Shown one piece after another: positions 32,763-43,313 of a stretch of 64,000 nt of DNA. The stretch covers positions 605,545,673-605,609,672 of the forward strand of contig NC_081408.1 of NCBI RefSeq assembly GCF_030272615.1. Direction: 5' to 3'. The number at the start of each line of letters is the position of its first letter. Position 1 is the first letter of the stretch. Source of the DNA: Cryptomeria japonica (lineage: Eukaryota > Streptophyta > Pinopsida > Cupressales > Cupressaceae). The notes beneath the pieces are model-generated. The model was not told where the DNA came from, did not search any database, and worked only from the letters and a program-made list of their open reading frames with translations. The position numbers and the translations under genes were made by a program.

Positions 32763-33972
32763 TGTCGAACATCCAGCAAGACTGAGAGGGGGGGTGAATC
32801 AATTTGAAACTTCAAAAACAATTATTAACCAAGTAATTCAATATCAACACTTTAATCATTGACACATCAAACAGAAACACATAAACACATAAAAACTAAA
32901 TTTACGTGGAAAACCCAAACAGGAAAAAACCACAATGAGAATCTAACTCACAATATGGATAACAATGTTTACAATATTTTAGGCTTGCAACCAAGGAGCA
33001 CCAACACCAGAAGCACTTGCAGAACTAAGGCGCACTACCTTAGGAAAGATACAAAAGGACTTGTACATTAGAAGAACACTTCTTCATGACAAGATACAAA
33101 TTGTTGCCGAAAGACGCACTATCAATCAACAACGAATGAAATAGCTGAAATGAAATTGAGAACCTAATTCTCTTGATCATAAAATTGTCCTTGAACAATA
33201 ATCAAGCAACCAATAACATGGAAAACATCTTTGATGATTTCCACTATCACAAAACTTTGTTTGGTAGAATATATAAACTTCAAAGCTCTTCTCAAACTAA
33301 CTTTTGCATCACCACAAACTCAAATTTTCTTGCAAATCATCCACATACACTTCTCATCTATGCTCAATTCATCCATCCACACATCTTATATATGAGATAC
33401 ACAACATTGAAATCCTAATCAAAGATTGGCCAAAACAGAATAAGAAATATTACACAAAAATAAGCCACCCGGACCTAAAATACTTAGATTGGTCTGCTCC
33501 AGGAGAAAGAAGGGACCAAAACATATCATAATACATCATCCCATGAATGATTCTAAAAACTGCACACTCTAACACATATCCCAAAAGACTTTACAAAGCA
33601 TAACGTGTAGATATAATCAACCAGTCGGCCACATAACCACTTTCGATGCAAAATACTTCATGTGAATCTCCACAAACTAGAGTGAGACCCAACTAAACAT
33701 CTCAACACATCTTGCAATACATATCTAGACTAAAATAACATCATCCACTAAACCGCAATGCAATTAACAACATATCCAGAGGGCACCAAAAGCATTCTAG
33801 ATTAGGTTCATGAATACAAGATGACACAACCAACACCAAAAAAGTATCCAAACCAAACTCCATCCAGATAACCAAGGTCTCACAAAGCAAATCTGGACCA
33901 ATATCCATCTATATAACTAGGTTTGACATCAATGAAAACCATACAAGATCATGCTAACAACAATCTCCAACA
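32763..33972 (-). repeat. 5' LTR of element E
   Basis: On the plus strand it begins TGTCGAACATCC and ends AATCTCCAACA, 1210 bp, with TG...CA ends and a neighbouring primer site. Near its left end the phrase CTGAGAGGGGGGGTGAATCA is shared with the LTR of element D. No second LTR was found, so the ends rest on these signals alone. Confidence 0.55.
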
Positions 33973-34704
33973 CTCCCTCTACCTCTACCTCTCCCTCTCC
34001 CTCTCCTTCATCTGCCTCTATCCCCCCATCCTCCATAGTCCTCATCATCTCCACCCTCATCTTTGCCATACTCCTCATCTACCCCATCTTTTTTTGTCTC
34101 ATCCATCACCCAATGCCACCAATAATAGGAATCGTTGGCTCCATCAGTGGAGTAGAATGTGAATCGTCCTCCAGAGTCACAAATGCCTCTCCAACTGATA
34201 AATGAAAGGAGCTAGTCTCTAAATTCCATTTTTGCACAAGTGCAGTAATCAAGCCCTTGTTGGTTGTAACCTCAGGCATGTAACAAATGTGATATAGACC
34301 AATGTGACAAAGATAATCTCGCTCCTCGTCATCTAGTTAGTGACGTTACACAACGCCCTTAGGCCTATCCTCCCACACACCAAAGATAGGGAGAGTGACC
34401 TACAAATTAATCTTATTGTTAGCCTAGACTTATCACAAAACTTATTCGACCAAACAAATACCAATCACAATTATAGAATGCAGAAACACCCTAAATAAAA
34501 ACAATTGCAAAAATATACAATCACAAATGCAAAACTTTTATTCAAATTTGAAACCCAACATGCAAATGTGAAATACAATCAACAATTGTGAAGCTAATTT
34601 AACAATTGTGAAAATCAAAACAATCAAATGTAGCATTATTAATAGATGCAAAAATGTAGATGCAAATGCGAAACTGAATTAATAGAAGCAAAACAATTGC
34701 AATA
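33973..34704. other. CT-rich then AT-rich intergenic DNA
   Basis: A pyrimidine-rich stretch (33973-34110) is followed by DNA with no recognised gene. Open frames of 79-84 codons here are Ser/Pro/Leu-rich composition artefacts. Confidence 0.5.
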
Positions 34705-35652
34705 GGGTGATCCCACAATACTGGGTTACACTTTTTGGCCAAATTTGACACTGAATCTACATTTTTGCACCAAATCTTCACTTACTAACACTTAGAGTAG
34801 TTAAACCATTAAGAATTTGAAGATGAAGTAAACTACTAATTTGTGATATTTTTCGTTTCGATTCTAAATATATATATTTTTAATTAGAAATAAATTGTGG
34901 ATATTTTCTAGGAACTTTTAATTACTTAGATTTTACAGTAATTTTTCAGAAGTGACATTTATGATGTCATACATGACATTTTTTATAGAAAGAATAAAAT
35001 TCTAATTTTTAAAATATATATTTGTCACACCAATATCTAGTGTATGGATATTTTTTCATTTTGTTGCATATTTTTTTTAGTTAATTTTTGAAATCGAAGT
35101 AATTGTAATTTGGACAAGGTGTACATGATGTCATGCATAATTTTTTATTGCATGTATTTGAATTAACTTTTTCTTTTTGTATTGACATGGGGATATCAAT
35201 ACCTAGGGAAAATATTTTTTTTGCAATTTTTTCCTCTATTTTTCTATTTTTCCACGTGTAAAACAAAGACCTAAATGTTCGATGAAAAACCCTACATTCA
35301 TAAGAAATAAAAAATAAATATATTAATGAAATTAAATATATTTAAAATTATACTTTTTAGAAGGTTCATAATAAGGACTACATAATTACAGAACAAAACT
35401 TCTAAATGAACTCATTTGACCCCCCAAAAGCTAATATAAAAGCATTTTTTTGTCAACATTTTTATAGGTGCGAAGGAGACTCCATTGAAGGTATGATGTT
35501 CTATCAGAAGGAGTTTTCTCTAAGAGGCTTTGATCTAACCCTCTTCAATAAATTCTTTCAAATGGGACCTCTCAAGCCTTAAATTATTATATTTTCTAAA
35601 AATTATGTGATTTCAACAAAAAACCAATGTACCAAAAATTGTGGGATCACCT
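34705..35652. mobile_element. Non-autonomous TIR DNA transposon, copy 2 (diverged)
   Basis: Ends read GGGTGATCCCACAAT at left and, reversed, AGGTGATCCCACAAT at right. The interior is collinear with the copy at 7142-8254: TTTGACACTGA, AAGATGAAGTAAAC, CCAATATCTAG and TGACATGGGG follow in the same order with many changes. The GTTCG-rich block of copy 1 is absent. Target duplication is not clear, as expected for an older insertion. It has no transposase frame. Confidence 0.72.
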
Positions 35653-36189
35653 AGTACAAATGCGAAATTATTAAAAAATGGATATTAGAAAACAATTTTT
35701 TTACAAGAAATTAATGCTATGAAAATGACAAGAAGGTGCGAAGTACTTACCCCATCTAATCCCACTGGTCCGTCGAACGATCTGACTCATTTCATCACAT
35801 GTTGCATCCATCCAATGCCCATCATAGCTCTTCAAATGCTCAAACTTCACTCCAAATTCGCTCAGAAATCTTTAAGCTCCAAGAGTGCAAATGGTCAAAA
35901 TGAAGCCCTAGATTCCTATTTATAACCAAAATGGAGCCCTAATTAGGGTTTCCTACCCTATTGGTCACGATCATTTTCAACTTCAAATTCCTTGTAGGTC
36001 ACCCAAATGAGCCCAAAACTCCAAACAACATATTTGAAATCCTAAACACATTATCATCAAATTGGTCTTCACAGCATAATTTTTCGACCAATTTTTTGAG
36101 GGGGCACCATTATACCCTATTGTCATTGGGGCATACTACTAGGGCAATATTTTCTTGATTATTCTTTGAAACAATTTTTGAAAACACAT
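35653..36189 (-). other. Unassigned DNA with a minus-strand TATA-like box
   Basis: No gene was recognised. On the minus strand GGTTATAAATAGG lies near 35914-35927. It could belong to another LTR relic. GCCCTAATTAGGG forms a small palindrome nearby. Confidence 0.3.
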
Positions 36190-37440
36190 TGTCTCAAAGT
36201 GAGGCAAAATCTAGACACATAAACTTGTCTCACACCTACAAACATTTATTTATTACTCCTTAAATTAAATAATTTTAATTATTTAATTAATCATATTTTA
36301 TTCTTCTAAATTAATATTTCTCATCATTTTCATAATCTCTCTAATCTCTTAATCATTTAATCAATTGACTATTTCCCCTTTAGATTAATTAATTAATTTT
36401 ATTATTTAATTAATCTCGACTGTTTACTTTAATTAAATGATCTTTATTGTTTAATTAAATTTCAATATCTATTCTCCCCATAATTAAATAATTTATTTAA
36501 ATTAATTGATTATCTAATAATGTTTTCTCATTAAATAAATTTCATAAATTTATTTCGAGTAAATCTCATAAATTTATTTCGAGTAAATCTCATAAATTTA
36601 TTTCAAGTAAATCTCATAAATTTATTTCGAGTAAAATTCATAAATTTATTTCGAGCAAATTTCATAAATTTGTTTCGAATTTAAATTTCATAAATTTATT
36701 TCGAATAATTTTTGAAAATTTATTTAAGTCATTTGATTTTAATTTTGAATAAAGCAAATTTCCTCCAAATTCAATTCAAATTCACTTCCCACTAATTTCA
36801 ATTTCATTTGACATTTTTGAAAATCCAAATTCAATCCAAATGACATTTCATCCTAAATTTCCTACATCACATGTGAAAATAGCTAACTAAGACGGATACT
36901 CAATTCTAACTAGTGACTCATCAATCACTTTTTCTAACTAGTCAGTCACCTCCTCCTTTTTGAAATCAACTTTTCCAAGATGCTTATTTAATTCAATTAT
37001 ACTCTCAATCAAGTCACTTGACTAGTTAGTTAAGTGAGTTATTTTCTCAATCGGATCCAATCAGAATGAGTAATTATCTCCCACCAACCTATCTCATTGA
37101 ATCTCAATCATCGATCGATCATGTCTTCAAATCAATCTCAGCCATTGAATCAAACCTCTCAAAATCTATAAATTGAATATTAATCTTCTTTTTTCAACAA
37201 CCACAATCTTCGTAATTCTTGTGCTTACATCTTGCAAGTATTTCCAAAGTGCAACTTTGAGAGCCACCTTCCTTACAAGGAGGACAATGGAGGACAAGCA
37301 CATTGAAGTCAAAATGGGTTTAATTGTTTTACAATTTCATGTTGTTTCATTGTTGATTTTAATTATATTCCTCTATTGAGTTACAATTGAATTTGTTAGT
37401 TAGATTTCAAGTTTTGTGGTTGCCTCTTGATCTAATTGAC
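36190..37440 (+). repeat. LTR-like relic
   Basis: It begins near TGTCTCAAAGTGAGG, continues with long TTTAATTAA runs and the 24-bp minisatellite, and has a TATA-like CTATAAATT at 37166-37174 followed by a less AT-rich transcribed-looking end. This is the same general order as at 4410-5440. Exact ends and a partner LTR were not found. Confidence 0.35.
36541..36712. repeat. 24-bp minisatellite, about seven units
   Basis: CATAAATTTATTTCGAGTAA-type units start at 36543, 36567, 36591, 36615, 36639, 36663 and 36689, with spacing 24 bp except the last (26 bp). Confidence 0.9.
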
Positions 37441-38106
37441 ATACAAATTTTCCCTCGTAAACACGTACATACATATATTTTTATATATGGCCCCGCATAA
37501 GTAATATAGTTGGATAAGGACTTGGGTTCTTCCCATATAGGTCCCAAGGTCAATTCTTGCTCTCAGGTTCATCTAATTGATGTGATTTGTGAGTGATTGA
37601 ACTCATCCCCAAAAGACTAGTCTCTTCTCAACTTGCTCCACTATGACTCCAAAATTTGGCATCAATAGATGTAAGTTAGAGGCAAGGTCTAGTGGGAATC
37701 ATTGGGTTGAGACATAGAGATACCTGTGAGTTAACACACGCGCGCATGCGCGTGCGCAATAATTTTTTTAAAACAAGAGATGCATTGTGTCAATTTTTTT
37801 CCATTGTTGTAATGATTTGGATTAGCTAAAGGGTTCAATAGTAGAAGTATTTATATTAGTTTGAAATTCTACACAAACAATTGAGTAAATAGCATATTAG
37901 TTTTGGAGACATTCATGAAGATATAAGATACAGTCATAGACATAAAAACTTAGCAATATTTGAAAAAAACTATAAAAGATTGAAATTTTATAGAGATGAT
38001 CATCTAAATAGTAGTTTAAGCATACCATGAGAAATAATTATACAAATTAGGTTTGTCATCAATCTCAACACAAAGTTTGAATAAAAATACTAAGTTTGCA
38101 CTAAAT
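37441..38106. other. Intergenic DNA with tRNA-like and Z-DNA-prone stretches
   Basis: At about 37494-37565 the sequence resembles a tRNA head (TAGTTGGATAAGGACTTGG, then AAGGTCAATTCTTGC), a possible SINE. At 37734-37758 lies a purine-pyrimidine alternating tract. No coding region was recognised. Confidence 0.35.
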
Positions 38107-38479
38107 TGTTGCAAAGTGTGTGCCCTTGGTCTCCTTGTGTTGTGCAGTGCAACACTCGAGTTTGTGGCATGGCTTAATTGCCTCATGTGGATTATATAAG
38201 TCTAGTGGTTGTATCAGGCATTAAAAAGTCCATCTTGTGGTGCAATGACAACCACACTTGTAGCTAGTGGTATCAGAGCTTGGTCATAGGTTCAAACCCC
38301 TCGCTTGCATTGAGGGGGGTTGTTGCAAGGTGTGTGCCCATGGTCTCCTTGTATTGTGCAGCGCAATGCTCGGGTTTGTGACATGGCTTAACCACTTCTA
38401 GTGGATTCTATAAGTCTAGTGGTTGTATCGGGCATTAACAGGTCAATCTTTTGGTGCAACAACAACCACACTTGTAACA
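38107..38479 (+). mobile_element. TRIM (terminal-repeat retrotransposon in miniature)
   Basis: Two direct repeats of about 159 bp (38107-38265 and 38321-38479) begin TGTTGCAA and resemble each other throughout, including GTCTAGTGGTTGTATC and ACCACACTTGTA. Between them lie only about 54 bases, containing a tRNA-iMet primer site TGGTATCAGAGC (38268-38279) and a polypurine tract TGAGGGGGG (38311-38319) just before the second repeat. This is the minimal LTR-PBS-PPT-LTR layout of TRIMs, which move with enzymes from other elements. No coding capacity is present. The flanking bases (TAAAT and TGAAC) do not match as a duplication, so it is old or one end is slightly misplaced. Confidence 0.85.
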
Positions 38480-38849
38480 TGAACATGGTTTGACATAGAA
38501 AGTAGTGGTGGTCCAAACAATAGATATCCAACATTCTTTTTGTTTTTCCCATTTATTTTGTCAAACATTTGTGTTTTCTATAAATAATTATCTAATAGAA
38601 CCTTTAATAATACCTACAATTCTAAGTTTGATAATTTGTACAAAAAATAAATATGAAATACAAGAAAATAACAAATAAACAACTTGTTAGAGGTTTGTTC
38701 TTGACTAATTGTTTGTGGCCTTTTTGGCATGTCTTTGTATAGGATCAACACCCTTGTTTTGTTTCTTTTAATATAAAAAACACATAAATAACTTGAAGTC
38801 ATGGTAACACTAGCTTACTAAAGATATCAATTTTTCACAATCCATTCTA
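38480..38849. other. Intergenic AT-rich DNA
   Basis: No feature was recognised. Confidence 0.45.
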
Positions 38850-39135
38850 GTATTTTTTTGTTGTTTCTAGATTTGTTTGTGTTCCTTTTTTTGCATCAAC
38901 ATTTTGGATCACACTCTATGATCCATCATTAGGATGTTAGAGAGCTCAAGGAGTAGAAAAGTGATTTTTCTACTCCTTGAGCTCTTTAACATCCTCATGA
39001 TGGATCACAAAGTGTGAAAAACATATTTTTTTACTCCTTGAATTCTCTAACATTCTGATGATGGATCACAAAGTGTGATTCGAAACATTGATGCAAAAAA
39101 AAGAACATAATCAAATCTTAGAAACAACAAGAAAT
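38850..39135. mobile_element. Foldback/MITE-like element
   Basis: A hairpin with 29-bp arms (38932-38960 and 38966-38994, one mismatch) sits in a longer imperfect palindrome of about 38910-39016. A further inverted copy of the same unit follows at 39030-39115. The outer ends (TTGTTGTTTCTAG at 38858-38870 and CTTAGAAACAACAA near 39117-39130) are again inverted. The unit GATCACACTCTATGATCCATCA also occurs singly at 27461-27530 and 43196-43313. No coding frame is present. Confidence 0.7.
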
Positions 39136-39921
39136 AGTAACACTTGCTTTCAAAATAGTTTGTTCTTTTGGATTTTGGTTTTGCAATCCTGATGCAAAAT
39201 ACAAACAACTTAAATATGGATTTGTACAGACTCTCAAAGTTTATTAGATTATAAGAACTCCTTATATGTTTCTTTAGCTTAAAGACCCTAAAGTATTAAG
39301 AGAGTGGTGACAAACATGTGCATGATGGAATACACACCAAAATAAAATATAAATCAATTCAATAAATTATATTACAAAGTAATGAAATCTGTTCCTATTT
39401 CACATACTTAAATATGTTATGTTGTTGAAATGAACAAGTCTTTTCGTCCAACGTGGCAATTCTGGGAAAAGTCGTGTGTATTATCTATTCATCTACATTT
39501 TGCATGCATGTCTATCAAATCGATTCCAAAGAGAGTAGCTGACAAAATCTTTCTATGCATTAGGTTTTGTCCTTGGAGGGAGAATTCTAAAAACATTGCA
39601 TGAAGGGTGCTTGGGGAGCTGGAAAATGGGTTGGAGCCTCTCTGTCAACTAGAATTCCTTTGGAAATTAGACAATTTGTTTGGTAGTTTATGTATGACCC
39701 AAGAATTGCCAAGCCACAAGATATGAATAATCCTCATCTGCAAATCACATCTAGAGAGGAATAATTGAATCTCTGCAAAGAACCATTATTTTTGCAACTT
39801 TAGTAGTTAAACCTCATGCCAAAAATAGAGCCAAGATTATGTGATTCTTCACATAACTCTTCACATGATTCTATACTTTCATGAAAACAAGATGGATGGC
39901 AGGGACATCATTTTGGGTATT
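39136..39921. other. Intergenic DNA
   Basis: No gene or repeat was recognised. Confidence 0.45.
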
Positions 39922-40215
39922 TGTTAGTGTACTTCATATTCCACCTAGGCGTCCACATAAGCTTTTAAGCCTATCTAGGTAACTTGACACATCTTCTTAT
40001 GAGGTATCCAGGTTGTTGAGAGGTTGTGAGTGGTCTCAAATATCATTTGACAGATCTCCCTCATTTCTTGGGCAGTTTTGCCACCACTCTAGTTCTTCCC
40101 TCCTTTTGTGGTTGGTCTTTGACCTATACGTATACAACTGATTTGCATTATTCAATGTGAGATTTCCATTACCTTTTGTACTTGCATTCTAGCTCTTTGT
40201 TTCCTAACTTTTTCA
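39922..40215 (+). repeat. Copia-type LTR without partner (element F)
   Basis: It begins TGTTAGTGTACTTC and ends CTAACTTTTTCA immediately before a perfect tRNA-iMet primer site. Length is 294 bp. No second copy of the LTR was found to the right within the window, and no copia protein follows, so the element is truncated. Confidence 0.6.
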
Positions 40216-40227
40216 TGGTATCAGAGC
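40216..40227 (+). other. Primer binding site of element F
   Basis: TGGTATCAGAGC directly follows the LTR; it is complementary to initiator tRNA-Met. Confidence 0.85.
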
Positions 40228-41000
40228 ATCTAGATGTTGTTTGCATGTCACTGGGTTTTGTGTGAAGGCGTGAAGGGTTCGCAGAGATAGATGGCATGGT
40301 CCCTCTATTTTTTTGCGCTTCCTGCATACGGCTCGACTTGTGGCCTTACGAGTCAAATTGTGCCTTTTTTCCTTCCCATTATCGACATGTGCCCTCTGTC
40401 TCACCATTGTCGACCTCTGCACTCACAAATCCAAAAGTGGTTCAAAGCTGGCTCTATTTGGCGATTTGCAGGAGAACTTGTGTCGTGGCAGGGTGGAGTT
40501 TGTTGTGTTCGACAGTGAAGGCACGCTTCTTCTATTATTGGGCATCTTGAATTCTTGTCGACCCTGTTCTTTTCCCATCGATCGAGAGCATTTTGAATCG
40601 GTGCTTTTCTTACCCGTGGCATGGGAGAATTGTTTAGGTTGCAAGTCTAATACGGGAGACGCTTTGATAACCCTTGGTGTGGGATAATTGTTCCCCCCCC
40701 ACCAGCGCGCACGGAAAGGTAATATTTGCAGGATGTTATTTGTTTGTGGCCAGTGACAATTTGAATTGTAGGTAGATGGGATTCCACCAAAGTCGATCTG
40801 GCCATCCAAGACACCCTGCGAAGGCGTGGTCTTAAGTCTAGTTGGGGCTCGATTTGTTTTCCTCCCAGCAACACGCTAGGGTGTGTGTATAGAGGCTGAG
40901 TCAAGGTGGACAATGTGAGTCAAGCGTTGGAGAAGGTCACGCCACAAAAGGTCATCGTTCCCCATTTGGTTTATGCCCTTGGTTATTTCCAAGCAAAGGG
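40228..41000 (+). other. Leader-like, GC-richer internal sequence of element F
   Basis: The stretch is less AT-rich than its surroundings, and several overlapping frames of 66-128 codons are open on both strands (40213-40913). None has a motif I recognise. By position it corresponds to the untranslated leader of copia elements A and B, which are also GC-rich. Gag was not found. Confidence 0.4.
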
Positions 41001-41519
41001 GGCTTTCAAAATCCTCTCTTTAAATACGTTTTTTTATTTGAAACTTTATTTTGGTAGAAAATATTAAAGTGTATTGTGAAGAAACTAGATTTTTTTTTGC
41101 CACCACTCCAAAAAGCATAGTCACACACTAAAATTATAAAGTGCCATTTTTTATGTTTTTCTTTGGAGTGGTTCTAATGCACTTTTTGATGCTGAAGGCG
41201 TTCTCTATATGAGATTGAGAAGCTCGTTTTGTTCATCAACGGTGCATAGTCATCAAGAGATAGAGCAAGACCATTGCACTCTCCGGAGCCATCAATTCAT
41301 TTATGTCGGTGCATATTATTCATGCCATGTCATATCTCTCACCATCAATGCCTCTGTATATGATGGGACAACAAAATAGATTTTTGTCCGCTCTACTCTA
41401 GGTTGAAAACTGCAAGCATTCACAAGCTCCCTCCTCTTCTTCTTTGTCTCATTTTTACTGTAAAAATCCCTCGAGTTCTTGAATGAGGAAATTTTCTGGC
41501 CATTTGTGCGCCTTTGTCA
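41001..41519. other. Unassigned DNA
   Basis: No product was recognised. Confidence 0.4.
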
Positions 41520-41747
41520 TCAAAGAAGGGTTGATTGTAAGCATGAGATCACAAACCCATTTTGATCAATAAATCTGTCGTCGTTGAGATCAGTTGCTTC
41601 AATCATCTCTCTGAAATGATCATCGCTCATCTCTTCTATCTCCAACACATTTGCATTCTTGTTCAAGCTCTGCAAAGTTAATACGCCTTTCTTGCATCTG
41701 ACAGAAGACTGATGCAAGATGACCTCTCTCCCCAATTTGATTAACAC
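41520..41747 (-). pseudogene. EF-hand calcium-binding protein fragment (PBP1/KIC-like)
   Basis: The 75-residue frame reads KKGVLTLQSLNKNANVL, then EMSDDHFREMIEATDLNDD and RFIDQNGF. This resembles the C-terminal half of small plant single-EF-hand proteins of the PBP1/KIC group (a KG-IT-SLK-N-LG helix, a M-DD-L/F-MI-E helix and an EF loop). The loop D-L-N-D-D-R-F-I-D-Q-N-G has Arg for Gly at position 6 and Gly for Glu at position 12, so calcium binding is probably lost. The N-terminal part and a normal C-terminal end are missing. It lies next to a PPR fragment on the same strand, suggesting copied gene pieces. Identity is by eye. Confidence 0.45.
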
Positions 41748-41939
41748 ATATATACAAAAAGAATATTTGCCTCTCTAAATTCTTCATTGTCTGATATGCC
41801 CCTTGATTCCCCTGTGGCAGTTCGCTTCACCTCTTCTTTCACCATTTCAAGCTCTTGACTAGGCGCTGAATGGTCATAAAACTTGTATGCAAGTTTTTAA
41901 TGCCTTTCCAATAAATCTGTTTCAGCCAAACACGTACCT

Positions 41940-42180
41940 TCCACTTTGATTGCATCAGCTACGAAGTAAGCTGCTTCAACAAATTCATTCTGTACATGTC
42001 TTATCACAACGAACCATGAGACTACAATTTGATGAGATATTATGTCAAACAGTTTAAGTGCCATGTTTATGCTTCCACATTTTGCAGATATGTCTATCGG
42101 AGTAGTCGCAAATACAAGACCTGACCTAATTCCCTTATCCGTTATACTTAGATGGATGTCAAAACATTTTTTTCAAGCTC
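41940..42180 (-). pseudogene. Pentatricopeptide-repeat (PPR) protein fragment
   Basis: On the minus strand the frame reads RSGLVFATTPIDISAKCGSI, then NMALKLFDIISHQIVVSWF and VVIRHVQNEFVEAA. This is the typical plant PPR string (GTALIDMYAKCG-I--A-K-F---P-R-VVSWN-MI--Y-QNG---EA). About one and a half 35-residue repeats are visible. PPR proteins are organelle RNA-binding proteins hundreds of residues long, so only a fragment is here. The frame continues to about 41765 with one stop and no recognisable domain. Confidence 0.65.
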
Positions 42181-43195
42181 CCATTTTGGCACGGTCTGGG
42201 ATGATCGACTTCTTTTAAAAATAAAAGAATTTCTTTACTTTCACACTTAATTAGAAATGGTCCCCTATTGCCTATGATGCCTTACAATCCAAACATAAAT
42301 CATAGATGACATTTGTACAATGAAAGCACTTCTAGAGTCCAATGCATCTGGACCAGTATGAAAAAATTATTTTGGTACCGAATATAGAGGAGCATATGAA
42401 AAATAAGGAGCCATTCAAAATATCCATAGAAGAGATTTTGGGCTCAAGGGTGTAGCACACATTTTCTTATTATACTATGGTAAATGGCTAAGAAAGCCTA
42501 CGATGGGATTTGTGATATGTCGATATGCTATGCGAAATGTGTTTATAAAGCTCTGACCTTTACCCCACATGAGATGCAAATACCATGGAGGTTGATCAAG
42601 AAATCCCCTTGAAATAATGCACAAACACTCCCCTTCTTTGTTCTCTTACCTCCTTAACATAAGCAAACACATCACACACTATGCTTGTTATCATTTAGTA
42701 CACGAGTTATACCATTTTGACGGAGAGATGTCGATGAGACCACCAAACACAACAAAACTAAATAAAACAAATAAAGAGATGTTTATCACCTATCTGGCTC
42801 GTGTGCTCTTGCATCAAAGACATAAGCCATTTGCAAAGCTTTCCCATTAACTCCTGTTCTCCCAATTTATCTGCCATCATAGGCAAATAGATTTCTTATA
42901 GAATTGAAGGCTAATTTGTGTGGCTAAGGCATAAAAGTTGCCTTCATTTTAATACCTCCTTCTAGGAAAATGCTTTACCATTAGTTCTTCCACTTGGATG
43001 GATAAGAAACGCTAGTGATATAATTCACCACATAAAAATCAATAGATTCAATTGCTCAAAATTTGATTTCCAAACACCCTTCACTCTTTCCTACCCTACA
43101 AAAAGAAGTGCATTTGAATATAAAATAAATTAATTGGTTAAAATCTAATATCAGATTTTCATAATCCATAATTTTGACCATTAATGTAATGAGGT
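42181..43195. other. Unassigned DNA
   Basis: No gene was recognised. The open frame at 42617-42850 has no familiar motif. Confidence 0.4.
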
Positions 43196-43313
43196 GGATT
43201 AGATTGTGTGCAAGGTTTTTACATCAACAATTCATATTATACTTTGTGATCCATCCATTGTTATTTCTAGATTAGATTGTGTGAGAGTTTTTTACATCAA
43301 CTTTTAGGATAAC
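43196..43313 (+). repeat. Dispersed repeat (GATTGT...GATCCATCA family), two tandem partial copies
   Basis: TTAGATTGTGTGCAAG, then TTTTTACATCAACA and TTTGTGATCCATCC (43198-43257), are followed by a second TCTAGATTAGATTGTGTG with TTTTTTACATCAACTTTT (43265-43306). Both match the arms of the foldback element at 38850-39135. Confidence 0.55.

Noticed and set aside
36541-36712. Regular 24-bp repeats as CRISPR
   Set aside because: Units are adjacent without spacers; it is a minisatellite.
40213-40913. Overlapping frames of 66-128 codons as genes
   Set aside because: Open on both strands within the leader of orphan element F; composition artefact without motifs.
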